This document shows, piece by piece, positions 1 through 11,600 of a stretch of DNA of 64,000 bases (positions are counted from its first letter, which is position 1; every line of letters starts with the position of its first letter). Made by a program: the position numbers and the translations under genes. Source of the stretch: Bursaphelenchus xylophilus (lineage: Eukaryota; Nematoda; Chromadorea; Rhabditida; Aphelenchoididae); NCBI GenBank assembly GCA_904066235.2, contig CAJFCV020000004.1:4836001-4900000 (forward strand). Direction: 5' to 3'. The notes beneath the pieces are model-generated. The model worked only from the letters and a program-made list of their open reading frames with translations. It did no database searches and was not told where the DNA came from.

Positions 1-69
1 GTTGCAATAATTATAATCAAACATTCCAATGATGCTTAAAACTCGATAATAGATACTCAATAAGCTCAC

Positions 70-277
70 CGTTAATATCGACCTTCTCCTTGACATTGAT
101 GGCACAAGTCAGGTCATTCAGAGCCGCGCCCTTCGGGATCTGCTCCTCCGGCAGCTCGGGCCTGAGGAGTTTCAGACGGACGGCGGCATCAGTCTGGGCG
201 GTCATCGGATCCTCGAGGTCTGCACCGTCCAACACAACCGTCTGCAAGAGATCTTCCAATGGGAAAAGATCGTGGAT
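70..277 (-). CDS. Internal exon of an unrecognised gene (3' part off the left edge)
   Basis: A 208-bp exon on the minus strand is bounded by a strong acceptor (TTTTTCTTCCAG, AG at 279-278) and a donor (GTGAGC starting at 69). The frame is open throughout and encodes about 69 residues beginning IHDLFPLEDLLQ and ending near KEKVDING. The peptide is soluble and acidic/leucine-rich with no motif I recognise. The reading frame starts in phase 0, which matches the phase-0 donors of the two candidate first exons at 2365-2502 and 8533-8607. The rest of the gene lies beyond position 1. The function is unknown; the exon call rests on splice sites plus codon texture. Confidence 0.6.
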
Positions 278-2364
278 CTGGAAGAAAAAGAGGACAGAAT
301 ACCATCACCGAAACGTTGGGTGCAATCAAGGAATATACATCATAAGAAAAATGACCAACAGAAGTGACAAGGACAATATAAAAATTTGGGAAAAATGATG
401 ACGTTTATACCGATTTTGGTGATATAACCGCAGTTTAGAGAACATTTTCGCATGCTATCCCCTATCAATAGCCGTTTTACTACCTTTTCGGACCCACTTT
501 GTTATAGTTTTAATCGCTATAAAAAAGGAATAAAAACTTTTCCCTTTCTTTTTCTGACCTCTATGATAATATCGGAATACGAAGGCTCTCTTCTCTCCAA
601 CTGATAACAGCCTTTCCGGGAACAAAAGATCCCCCATTTAGACTCGCTTCACGTCAACACACCCGCAGGCAAAATATTACAAAAAAGGAAGGAAGTGTAA
701 TTACTGCCGGAAATTAATGGGTGGAATAAGTGGATAAATGACGTCCAGATTGTATGTTATAAGGAATTGTAAGGAATGTGGCCAATTAAGGGCGTCTAGA
801 GAGTCCATAACAATATGTTATACTGGAATATTACACATCCGACTGATTAGAGAGAGAGATTACCTTGCCGGGCTGAGTCGACTTTCTTTTAAACATATTT
901 GTAGCTAAGAAGTTGTAAGAAATGGTCAAAAGTAATCGTGCATGCCGTCTCCCCTCCCATCTTCGATCACGTTCTCCCCATTAAACTCCCGTTTTCCGAT
1001 TGTTTTTTTCCCAGAAAAGAGTTTGATTCAGGCCGAATCTGGAGAAAGATGACATCATCCCGAAAGGGAAGAGCCCCCATCTAATCAGCCAAACCGCCGA
1101 GGCTGATAAGTGGCTGATAAACAACCTGCCGAACACCCAAAATCAATGGTTTAAATGAAGCGCGACAAAGGTGAAAGTAAAGGAAAAAAACTCAAGGTAA
1201 AGGGGGGGAGGGAGCGATCGCTCGAGGCGGGCAGCGACAAGAGGAGGGGGACAGCGATCCACGGTTTTCTCGCTTCTCCCCCCTCTTCACGTGCGTCGCG
1301 GCGAAAGACCAGGACCCTATTATAACACAACAAAAATGCAAAACTTTTGCTGGGGAACTAACTTTGATAGCGGGGAGGCTGAGTCATGGACTGGTTCCTG
1401 ATCTGTGACGCGATCTCCGTGACGTCAGGTCAGAGGTTAGCGCTCTTCCATTGTGACGTCGCCGCTTCCAAAAGGAGCTGTTTTTTCAACGACTTGAATT
1501 GAATCTTATTTTGGAAGATAAACACTTTAGAGCCCACAGTAAAAGTCAATAAAAAGAAGCTTGTCGTTTATGAAACAACTTGTCTTTTATTCAAGGAAAT
1601 GACCTTAGGCCTGTCTTAAATTGAAGGAAATGACCTTACAATTCGATTTTCCCTGAATTGAAGTAAATGACCTTCGACGTAGAGTACGTGTACATACATA
1701 GTATAACAAGACCTAAACCCATATCCGAAACCTTGTCAAAGCTGCATAAAAGGCCCTGTCAACGAGTAATATCAATACATCTCTCCCCCCAAACCCTGTA
1801 AATGTCATCCAGACCGCCTCGAGGCCAATTGGCCACATTCTGCACGGAGATGAGACCGGGGACGTCGCGCATCCAAATCGAGGCCAATTTGAGAAAGTGG
1901 CCAAGGAAATGCTGATTGGGCCCAGAGAGAAAAATGGATTCAAATTTCAGACTCACTGGCCCGGAGGGGAAATTGATTTAAGAACGTTTCAGATGTTTGG
2001 GGATGGGGAGGGAAGTGAGAAGCGAGATTTCCAAAATTTACAAAACAAAAACATGGTTTGGTATTGTTTTGATGATTAAAAATATGATTGAATCCTGCAA
2101 AAACTCCAAAAATCCCTTTTACACCCATTTTCGCGGTTTTGGATCCGGTTCGCGAGCCCTGAATTGGTGACGCAATCATCGGGAATCTGTTTCTGAACAA
2201 ATCCCCAATGCCATTACTGGGGCCGAGAGTGAATTCGGTTGTCATTTGCACCGAAATGCATTAGACAGAGGAGCGGGACGTAATTAACTTTAAAAGATCA
2301 ACCCGAGTGCACCCAAAATTGTACTACAAGTCTGTGAAATTGGGTAGTCTGGTGGTTATCTTAC
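278..2364 (-). other. Probable intron of the left-edge gene
   Basis: About 2.1 kb separates the 70-277 exon from the nearest upstream candidate exon on the minus strand. It is AT-rich with scattered short open frames that lack splice-site support. I see no RNA gene or repeat in it. Confidence 0.4.
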
Positions 2365-2502
2365 CTCAAACTTGGGTTTCCCCGTTTGCTGTGTGGGGGT
2401 TATGGGCGCAGACTGCGTTCCTCGGCGTTGGGCCTCGGTCGGCGGAGCCAGCGATTGAAGGAAGGCCGCTGATCGCTTCGGCAACAGCGTCCCCAACTTC
2501 AT
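2365..2502 (-). CDS. Candidate alternative first exon of the left-edge gene
   Basis: An ATG at 2502 opens a 46-codon frame (MKLGTLLPKRSAAFLQ...TGKPKFE) that ends exactly at a GTAAGATA donor (GT at 2364-2363) in phase 0. The segment is clearly more GC-rich than its surroundings and is rich in Pro, Thr, Arg and Gln, like a disordered N-terminus. It can be joined in frame to the exon at 70-277. There is no acceptor immediately upstream, so it looks like a promoter-proximal first exon. The product is not recognised. Confidence 0.5.
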
Positions 2503-5098
2503 TTTAGATCATCTTAGCGATCGGATGGTCGTAAAAGACCATTTGCTATAGAAAAGTAGTAATACGTGACATAATGCTAACAAGATGGTGTCGTAGATTG
2601 CTTTAGCAAATTGCAGATAAGGTAATAGACCGTATCCGGGTAGGAAAAGTAGCCGCTTTGCTGCGTAATCGCCGTATTTTCCCTTTCCTGGAGATACGAA
2701 ATGTTTTTTTTTCGTTTTCTCTTGGAGAAAGAAGAAGAAAAGAAGTGTAGACAAATATTAACACTATAGCGAGGTGGCTTCCCTTTTCCCAAGCTGAGCC
2801 CTTAGGCCCTCCCATTTTGGGCCGAGTCCGGGGCGCAGGCTGCGCAATTTAATAATCTTCCCAACTTGGTCATCGCAAAACTTTGCTCATCTCCAGCGGT
2901 GCTATTGTGGATGTAAGCCCTCTGGCAACATTCTGGATCGTTCTTTCTTGTAACCCAATCCGAGGATGTATCCGCTCAAATTGCCTTTTTTGTTTGACTT
3001 TTGCACTTTAAACGGGTTTGAATCGGCTCATTCCCTCAAAGAAACATCTTTTTTGGATTTTTTGGTCTTAAAATAGCCATTACTTTACCCTTTTTCTGAG
3101 ATATTCTCTATTGCACTTGAAGGTGTAGATCCCATTACAGCCAAGTGTAGGTTAAACAAAGGTCACAGCTGTTTCTCTAGGCCTCATAGCCCCAGTGCTA
3201 ATGGCCCTGAGGGCCTCGCTTTCTTTCTGTGTATGGGAATGTCGTTAGAGAATGGAGGAACTTGAAAATAACAAAAAAAGGAGTAGAAAGTCCCCTCCGG
3301 CCACAAATTGTTTCATAAATGGTGTCCCGGAGAGCCGTCAAAATTACGAGTAATTGATTAATGTCCGGAAAGGTTCCGCGAACACATTACAGCGACAAAA
3401 ACAACGTGTACGAGGATTGGGGTTGAAGTTGATGTTATTCCTATTTATGGATAATTGCACTTAAGGGACGAGGATATTTTAGGGATTTTATATTATTCTA
3501 GGAAACCTTGTATCGGATAGAATAGAAAAGATTGTTACAAAGGGGGCTCAAGTTGGTACAAGTGCAAATAAAAGGGGTTAGAAGATGGGCTGTAAATGAA
3601 CGAGGTCATGGCTAAAGAGGGGTCCGCTAAAGTGGACGCTGCAACGGAAGTGATGTCAGAAATGGACGATGGTGTGTAAGGAAGGTCGTGAAGGGGGGTT
3701 TGAACGAAAGTTTTGAGACTTTACATGATAAGTTGGTATTTTCATAAGCAAAAGTTGATAATCGGGAGTGGGACATCTTTTTTTTTAAGTGATGACATTG
3801 GTTTCGCATTAATTTAACAGAATTTCTCTATTTTTTACTATAAATCATCAAAAGATACGATTTCTTCCGACTGTGGACTCTTATGTAGGCTGACTCTACA
3901 CGATATGATACAATTTTTCTACCCCAATCATGAGGAAATCCTTGTTTTTGTCCCAGCACACCTCAAACAAGATTACTATTTTTTTTGAGAATTTTCGCGG
4001 TAAAATTCTCGTACAAATAATCAAAAAAATGTAAAAAATATAAAATTTTTGGGTCGTTAATCAAAATCCAAAGACTTCTTTTACAGATAGGAACATCTCT
4101 GACCCCTCTGGCAGTTCACATTTACCATATTTACACGGGAAAAACGGGCCCAACATAAGTATTAGACCCCGCTTCAGAGCATAAACACGCAATAATGCCA
4201 CCAAAAAGTACTCAAAATTACATTTTTTACACTTGGCAACTATGTAATGCGGCTAGAAAGTAATAAAATCCCGACCCAAAACTAGGTTAATAGCTGCGAG
4301 AAAGGGGATTCTGGTGATTTTGCGTCCAAAAACAGGAAGTAAACTTTGAAGAATAAGGAAATCACATCAAAAAGCTCAAAAAGACGTCATAAAAACGCAA
4401 ATTTGCTGCAAAAGATTGGAAAAACTTTTAAAATCAGTTAATAAAAAGTGCAAAAAATCAGAAAAATTAACAAAAAATGGAATCAAACGGCAAAAGTCTT
4501 GTAATTTGAATATATTTTTGAGGGAAAAGATTGTGGAGATGAACAAAAAATGCAATAAAACTTGGAATAACAAGGTTTCCTGGCCCAGTAAACTTCCTTT
4601 CTCTGCTTACTACTACTTATTTAGACGGAGAAACCCGACTTCCCTCCCAATTCACGCCCTTAGGCGTTTTGCTCGCCAAAATTGAGAAGAAAAAAACAAG
4701 ATACGATCTAAAATTAGACAGTAATTGTAAGCCCACTCTTACAAGCAACTTGCAGGTGTTATAACCAGTGTAATCGAATCCCGGAGTCGAAATCGGTCTG
4801 CAAAAAAGCGGTCCAAAACTCTTTTTTTTCATTCCCTCAGGGCAAACGAAAAAGTTTCTCTCAAAAATTATTTCTTTTTTCGCTTTTTCCAATCGACTTT
4901 CTGCAAAAAAAGGGGCGCGCAATCACTGATAAGGATGGAATTCTATAAGCCCTCAGGGCTTGACTAACAAATTACGCGAGTTTGTACTTTAAGCACTAAA
5001 TTTTCTTTTAAAAATCATAGTTACAAGCGAGAATTGCGAAAGCAAAAATATATTGTAATAGGGTTTAGATATAAGCGATCGCTCTCCAAACGGTTTCG
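2503..5098. other. AT-rich non-coding stretch
   Basis: No supported exon on either strand. It contains several copies of the dispersed palindrome GCCCTNAGGGC (for example at 3203-3215, 4655-4666 and 4948-4960). On the minus strand it would be intron or promoter DNA between the two alternative first exons. Confidence 0.5.
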
Positions 5099-5100
5099 TA

Positions 5101-6304
5101 TTAGGTTGATTCAAAAGTTTTTCCACATTTTTTTGAGACATTTCAAAATAAAATTTCTGGAGCCTGATTGAATGTACGTTAAAACTGAGAGCATAGATGT
5201 ATGGGGCAGACCATTGCAAAATTTTTGATTCGTAGCATTTTATTTTCTACAAGCTTCCTTTCAGAATATTTCAAAAATACTAAAAATTTCTCCGTTTGCG
5301 TCATGGTGAATATCCCGGGCCCTAGCAATTTTCCAGCCGACTAAAAAGTCTCCGGTTTTGGGTTATTCGTACTGGGGATGGCTGTAGTTTCTTCTGAATT
5401 TATTGCTCTACTTATATCTACACTGACGTTTTTTGTAGCATCCCATAAAGTTGGCCGAAGAGCCGAGCTACCGATCAAAAGCAGATTTTTAAAAATTTTT
5501 TGAAAGGGGTTAGACTTTTTTGACTCGGCTGCTATTCAGGTTGTACAAAGACAGTATGCTGATGATACATTCAAAAAGTCACCAACTGAAATTGCCTTAT
5601 AAGGTAGAAAAGCAGCATAAACTGCACTTTTAGACGATTTTTGTAATTTTTTTACTGGTATGGCAAGAGGACCTTCAGCTTAGCGCGTCTAGCAACTGAT
5701 AGTGTATGTCAAGTAGGATCAATTATTTATTAAATAACTAGGATACCGGGCGAGAGTAATGAACAGAAAACGTTTTTGTAAAAATCCCCTAAACTTCGTA
5801 AAATATTGGTAGATTAGAAAGATTCGATTTTTCTGCCGCATAGCTAAAGCTAGCGCGAATGTTTAGCATTGGCGTTGTAGTGCTACTCATACACTACAAT
5901 AACAGAAAGCGTTATCTCTTAGTGCTTCTAATAGCTGCGTCTACAGGGTCTACTTTTGCCAGACCCTAATTTTTGATTTTTCGCACTAAAAATTTTTCGA
6001 CTAGCCCTATAGCAAATTGCCCTCGATGCCATAGAGATTACATACAGGCATACCATATTCTAGAATATTAAGAAGATACAGTCACTCTAGACGTAACGCC
6101 GGCGGTTTACTTTTTCTACCTTCGAGTAGTTAAGGTTTAACACGGCGCTACTACTACAAATTGCTAAGTTGTAAAAAGTTATTAATCTACTATAATCTAC
6201 AAACAGCCCTCTTTCTAACAAGATATATATCAGGCCCACTGGCTTTGGTCCAAATTTTTAAAAATTTTTTAAAGACATGTGGAAAAACTTTTGAATCAAC
6301 CTAA
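5101..6304. mobile_element. Decayed mariner-like element with terminal inverted repeats
   Basis: The left end begins TTAGGTTGATTCAAAAGTTT at 5101, and the reverse complement of the same sequence ends at 6304, giving inverted repeats of about 28 bp or more (5101-5128 and 6277-6304). The element is flanked by TA on both sides (5099-5100 and 6305-6306), the target-site duplication expected of Tc1/mariner. The end sequence resembles the TTAGGTTGGTGCAAAAGT ends known for mariners. The length, about 1.2 kb, is close to a full mariner, but I see no intact transposase frame or DD34D motif inside, so it is a dead or non-autonomous copy. Confidence 0.75.
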
Positions 6305-6306
6305 TA

Positions 6307-8532
6307 TAAATATGCAAAGGTCATCTCTCAATATTCAGAAAATCACGAGCCTTTCCCCCAAAAAAATTAAAATGTTTTTGATGCTATTTTAATTCTAGTC
6401 TTTACTTAAACCTCCAAAAGAATAGCGACAAAATTTTATCCAAATATTAGGCCCTGAGGCATTACTGGCGGATGCCCAAACTCGGCTCTAATTGCACTAT
6501 TATGCAGCCCTTTTTGGATCGGAAACGGAAGTCAGCCTTTCCAATGCCCTCCGGGCACCTATCGAATTGCCAATAAATTAGATATCCCCCAACAAAACGA
6601 CACCAAAAACGACACGAAACTGGAGAATGCCCTCCGGCTATTAGCGACCAAAAGTTGTTGAGATAGCCGCCGAACCCGCAGCTTCAGAACGGGGATATAA
6701 AAAAGAAAAAACGAAAGATGAGACGGATAGTAAGAGTAACATGAGAGGAGTAGACGAAGAAAAACTTGCATTTGTAAAGTCAAATTAAGTTTTGGGCTTA
6801 AACTTTAGTAATGAGTAACGATGAAACTGTGGGATTACTAAACAATTACTTTTGCTTCCAGAAGTCACGGTTTTTGATTTTTAAATACAATATAACATCA
6901 ATACATGTCATCTGTCTCTTGGATAATATAAAAAAGCCTACAAAAGTAGAGTAATCTACCGTTTATTGAGAATACAGTAATTCTAGGGTAATAACAAGTC
7001 AATGGGGCTGTAAATAACTGCAAAACGAACTCCTTACAACTCTAGGCGGCATAAATTCTTCGAATAAAATAAAAGATTTTCCTGAATTTGATTGCCCAGC
7101 CCTGAGGTCATAGACTTGGCCATAAAGACTGCGATATTTGTGGCCATGGGAACAAAGGGAGAAGAAGGGAAATCAAGTTAAATCGGGGCCGGAAAAGGGG
7201 ATTCTGATTGGCATTGTCCCCAAACAACGGAATCTGAATCCAATTTAACGAACGAAATTCGAAGCCGGATTCGGGGACTTGGCCAAGACTTGGGCGGAAA
7301 TCCAAGTTACTGCGTGTAAAGGAGTCAAAATAAATAGTAAAATGGGTGTGAGATCGGGTTTGTGAGGTCATCAGACAATTAAATTACAGCTATCTTGTAT
7401 GTCATCAAAACTTGATTTTTAAAAAGATGACTATAGACATGGACGAAATAACTTACAGTCATAAATGAACAGAGCCCGAGGACCTACTAGAGCTGCAGAA
7501 AACTAATCTAAACTTTACTGAAATACGAAAATTACCAAACATTTTCCCATTTCCCATTCGCCCAAATAAGGAAATGGAAGGAAATGAAGCCGGCTTCGAG
7601 TTCAGTGAAGCGTTCAGATTAAAATTGATGTCCACGAGGGGCACCTGTCCCTATTTGCAGTCAGAATTTTGTCAAGGCCCTCAGGGCATTCTCAAAATGG
7701 ATAAATTATAAACTAGTCAACCAAATTGTCTGTGTTACTACTACTCCTCCGACATCTTGAGGCGTCCAATTTGGCCTGGAATATTCATGAAAACACACGA
7801 CCAAGATACTATGCAAATCATCTTATTTTTTACTTAATTTGCATATTATTTAATTGGAGCCAGATACCAATATTGAATTTAAATTTGGACCACATCCATC
7901 CAGAACTCCCCAAAAATGATTTAAATTCCATGGTTACGCAGAAGAGGGAGGAAAGATGAGCACATGTTTATGTCATGGTGCATATGCTGGGGAGAAAACT
8001 TGGAGAAAATGAATTCAAAAAAGGGCCTTAATTTTGGAAATGTGGAAATAAATACTGGAGAGTGACGTGAAGCAGATTCAGGGTCTGGGAACCGCGAAGA
8101 GAAGGACAGAAATTGATTAGAAGGCTATGGATAATATAAAAAAGTTTGGCAAGACTTCGGTGCTAATGTCTATAAAATTGGAGGGTCGTGGAGAGGAAGG
8201 GATCGCATTACTCATGGGCCAAGTTATTTTCGGAGACCTGCCAAGACCGTATTGTTAATCATGGAGTTCCATCACCCAGTTTATGGCCTTGTTAATGTGA
8301 TAATCCCCGAAAGTTAATCACCCATAACCTCCAAATCACCGACAGACATCGTAAACGGGGCCCGGAAAGGTCCAGCTTGGAGATCAGACCGAAAGGTCGG
8401 AGCAGAAGCCAGACCAACCATGAAGTCGGGTCTTTATTTACTCTTACTTTACTTTCTTTTATCGTAATTCGGGTGAAAAGAATTAAAGGGCCATAAGTGG
8501 AGGGCCAAGTCAACTGGAATTAAGGCACCCAC
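6307..8532. other. AT-rich non-coding stretch
   Basis: No supported exon. It contains copies of the GCCCTNAGGGC palindrome (for example 6450-6462, 6545-6557 and 7676-7688). Short open frames here have no matching splice sites. Confidence 0.5.
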
Positions 8533-8607
8533 CTCATTCTGAGAATTGTGATGATGTCGCTTCAGGTTGAAGACACGCAGCGACAGGGCCAGCGAACGGA
8601 ACTTCAT
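8533..8607 (-). CDS. Second candidate alternative first exon of the left-edge gene
   Basis: An ATG at 8607 opens 25 codons (MKFRSLALSLRVFNLKRHHH...) ending at a GTGGGT donor (GT at 8532-8531) in phase 0, compatible with the exon at 70-277. Upstream on the minus strand a TTTCTCTTCAG acceptor (AG at 8635-8634) suggests the ATG sits 26 nt inside an exon that has its own 5' UTR intron or a trans-splice site. The peptide is basic and short. Assignment to the same gene as 70-277 is inferred from strand and phase only. Confidence 0.4.
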
Positions 8608-8639
8608 CCTTCTACTTCTTCATCCAGACCAATCTGAAG

Positions 8640-11600
8640 AGAAAGGCGAATTAAACGACTCCTGAATCATGCAGATCACGGTGATTCAGACGACCATTCA
8701 AATTAAATTAATTTACACGCAAAATGTAATGGAATACATGTGCAAAAAATAGAAAATAGAAGAACAATTTGGGGATTATAGGACAATAACATCTGCAATT
8801 AAGGACAACAAAACAAACATGTATTCATCAAGGAGTTGTGGTCTGAAAGATCTCTGTAATCTATAGGGGAACAAGTCGACTAGTATTACTTCCCTAAAAT
8901 CTACAAAATATACGTCAAATCCCTCTTGTCAGCTTGCTTTTTGAACTTTTCGCACTTTAACTTGCACTTAAATGTCCTGAGGGCCTGTCAAGTTGAGTAT
9001 TTAAAAGTAAAGTTGACTGTAAACAAGTGGGCCTCTTAGCAATATTTGAAGAAAAATATCCACGGTCAGTAAAGGCATAAGTCGCAATTGGGTCTCCCAG
9101 AATTGTAATGTAAACAGGCATGTGCAAGATAAGAGCCCTCGCCAACCCACCCCACAATTTTTTTGAGAACTATTTACGAGTCATTATGGCCAAGTGATTA
9201 TGGTCTACATCATGGCCAAATCTCGAGAAAATAAACGTAAATATTTCTGTAAATTTTGCATAGACTGTAAGCCGGGCTACAGCATACAAATACCATCACG
9301 ATTTACGAAATGAATATTTATATAAACGCGAAATCATTGTGGACAAATATATAACCGAAAGGAGCCCAGAATTAGTCTCGAGGCGTGAAAATATAAATAA
9401 TTTAGGGGGACATAAATACTAGATACTTACATATGTCCTCATAAAAGTAGTCTTCTTCCCAAAATACGCTTTAATTCGATTTTTGAGACGGAATCGGATA
9501 TAAATTTAAGAGAGGAATGTTGGTTTGGGAATGGCAGGGGAAATGGTTGACGGAATATGCGAAAACAGAAAAGCAAATTGTAAAGTTAAGTAGCTTTGGT
9601 ATGACGGGTTACACAACACGATCAAGAATTTCTGTTAGTGGCTTCAGAAGGATGTTATGATGTTAAAACACGCAATACATACTCCTCGGAAGATGTTGAA
9701 ACAACTTTTTTGCCTTACATTTTGAACTATTTACTTTATTCACCTAAATTACCCAAAGAAACCACAGTAAAAACCTCAATTTCTTGACTCGTCGCTTCAA
9801 AGTACATGAAAAATAACCTTCATTGTCCGAAAAACATCATCAACTCTCTCGGTGGACGCAACTTTTTCTCTTTGTTACAATCTCAAAAGTACTCAGTAAA
9901 CATAATTCTTTTTCTTTTTCCCCAGTAGTGTACATAGTTAAAGGCAAGCTTAGATTCTCCATAAAAGTCTTGCCCCCTTCAGAATTACAAATGCTCCCGA
10001 TTACTAGTATAATATTTAAATTGTAAGTTCCCTCTTCAGCTTTGTGTGGTCCTCACGGAGTGAAGGAATATAAAATTTACTGCCTAGTGATTAATATGTT
10101 TGACTTATCAACGAAATAACAGTTTTAAAGATTACTTTTTATGGAACCAAGTATCTTGACGACAATGTTTGTCAGACCGAGTAAAAATAAATAAGGAAGC
10201 TTGTATTTAGATGCCATTACAAATAGCCGGAGTGTAAATAGTATCCTTTTAATGAAATCGGTGACATTTTTAAATTTGGAACGGACCATCGCAGAAGCCC
10301 TCAGGCGTTTTTTGGGTCGCGAAATTTGCAAACAAAATAAAGAATCCAAGACTCAGCCAATTATGGGCGAAGATGCGCCCGACCAGTGCCCAATAAATGC
10401 GAATATTGCACTTTGCCTGAGGGTACAAGATGTAAATGACCCATTAATGGCTAACCCGGTTAGTAAGGGCCTCCAAACGTACGCTAATTAAGCCCTTAAA
10501 AGCGGAATGCCCTCAGGGCGAATACTCACAGCGCTAGATAAACCAGTTTAAAATCGAGCCTGCGGAAGCGAAAAAGAACTTGGCCAAAAACCTGCAAAAA
10601 TCCCGATGAGCGGTTATTTCCCGCAAACACCGCCTCAGGGCATTTTATAACATTAAGAGCGGGTGCGGGCGGAGAAGGGGGGGGGCGCGAGATTAAAAAC
10701 GATTAAGCCATTCGGCCAAGACGGCGGCCGAAAATAAATAATTAAAACAAAAGTCAGACGTTTCGCTTTCAGGTAGTTTGCAGGAGAGCGCCTTCAAATT
10801 AGACCAGTCTACATCAGATTGCATTATATTAGACTAGGCAATAAGGCCAGGGTTTCCTTTCTTTTGTATTTTCGGACAGGAAATAAGGTCTGAGGGTATG
10901 AGAAAGGGACAAAGACTTCTGTTTATGTATTTTTGGCAGAAGCAAACGAAGCAAGTACTCACCAGACTTCTTGTACACCTGTTTTTTGCCGATTTTAGTT
11001 GACTACATTACGAGTTAGAATGTACAGGACCTGAGAGAAATAAAAAAAACAACTGTTAAGTAAAACGTTCTAAAGATTTGAAACAATTTTGAGTAATCTC
11101 TATCAAAAGAACGCCATGTATTGCATGATGACTCAGTTCCAAATATTTTACTTTATATATTAATCTTGCACTAATCTCGACTCCATTCCATCGCATAACC
11201 CCCTTCCGCTTTACAATCTTGAGAGTATTAATATCATTAACTGTTTCGCGGATTGAACTCGACAGCAAAATCTGAGGTAAAATTGGCTCTCATTCCTTGA
11301 AGCTCTACGCTTTCTTTTGCTACTTTGGGGTTTAAAAATTTGTGGAGATTGCCGAAAAAATATTCTTTTAAAAAATTAGAACTTTGCAAAGCAAGTGTTA
11401 AAATTTTCAAGAATTAAATCGAGGCCCATATACAGAATATTTACAAAATTCCAAGCAAATCTTTAACCTCTCTCGTAAATAAAATACCAAATTTATTTTT
11501 GCCCTGCAGCATTCGCAGAAGTTCAAGAGGTCAACCCAAGCTCGCGACCTTTAGAAGTCGCAAAAACTGTCCCAAAAATAATTGCCGACCGTTTTTCAAA

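Noticed and set aside
7459..7644. Minus-strand 61-codon frame followed by a GTAAGT-like donor
   Set aside because: The frame stops before the donor, so it cannot be spliced as coding sequence.
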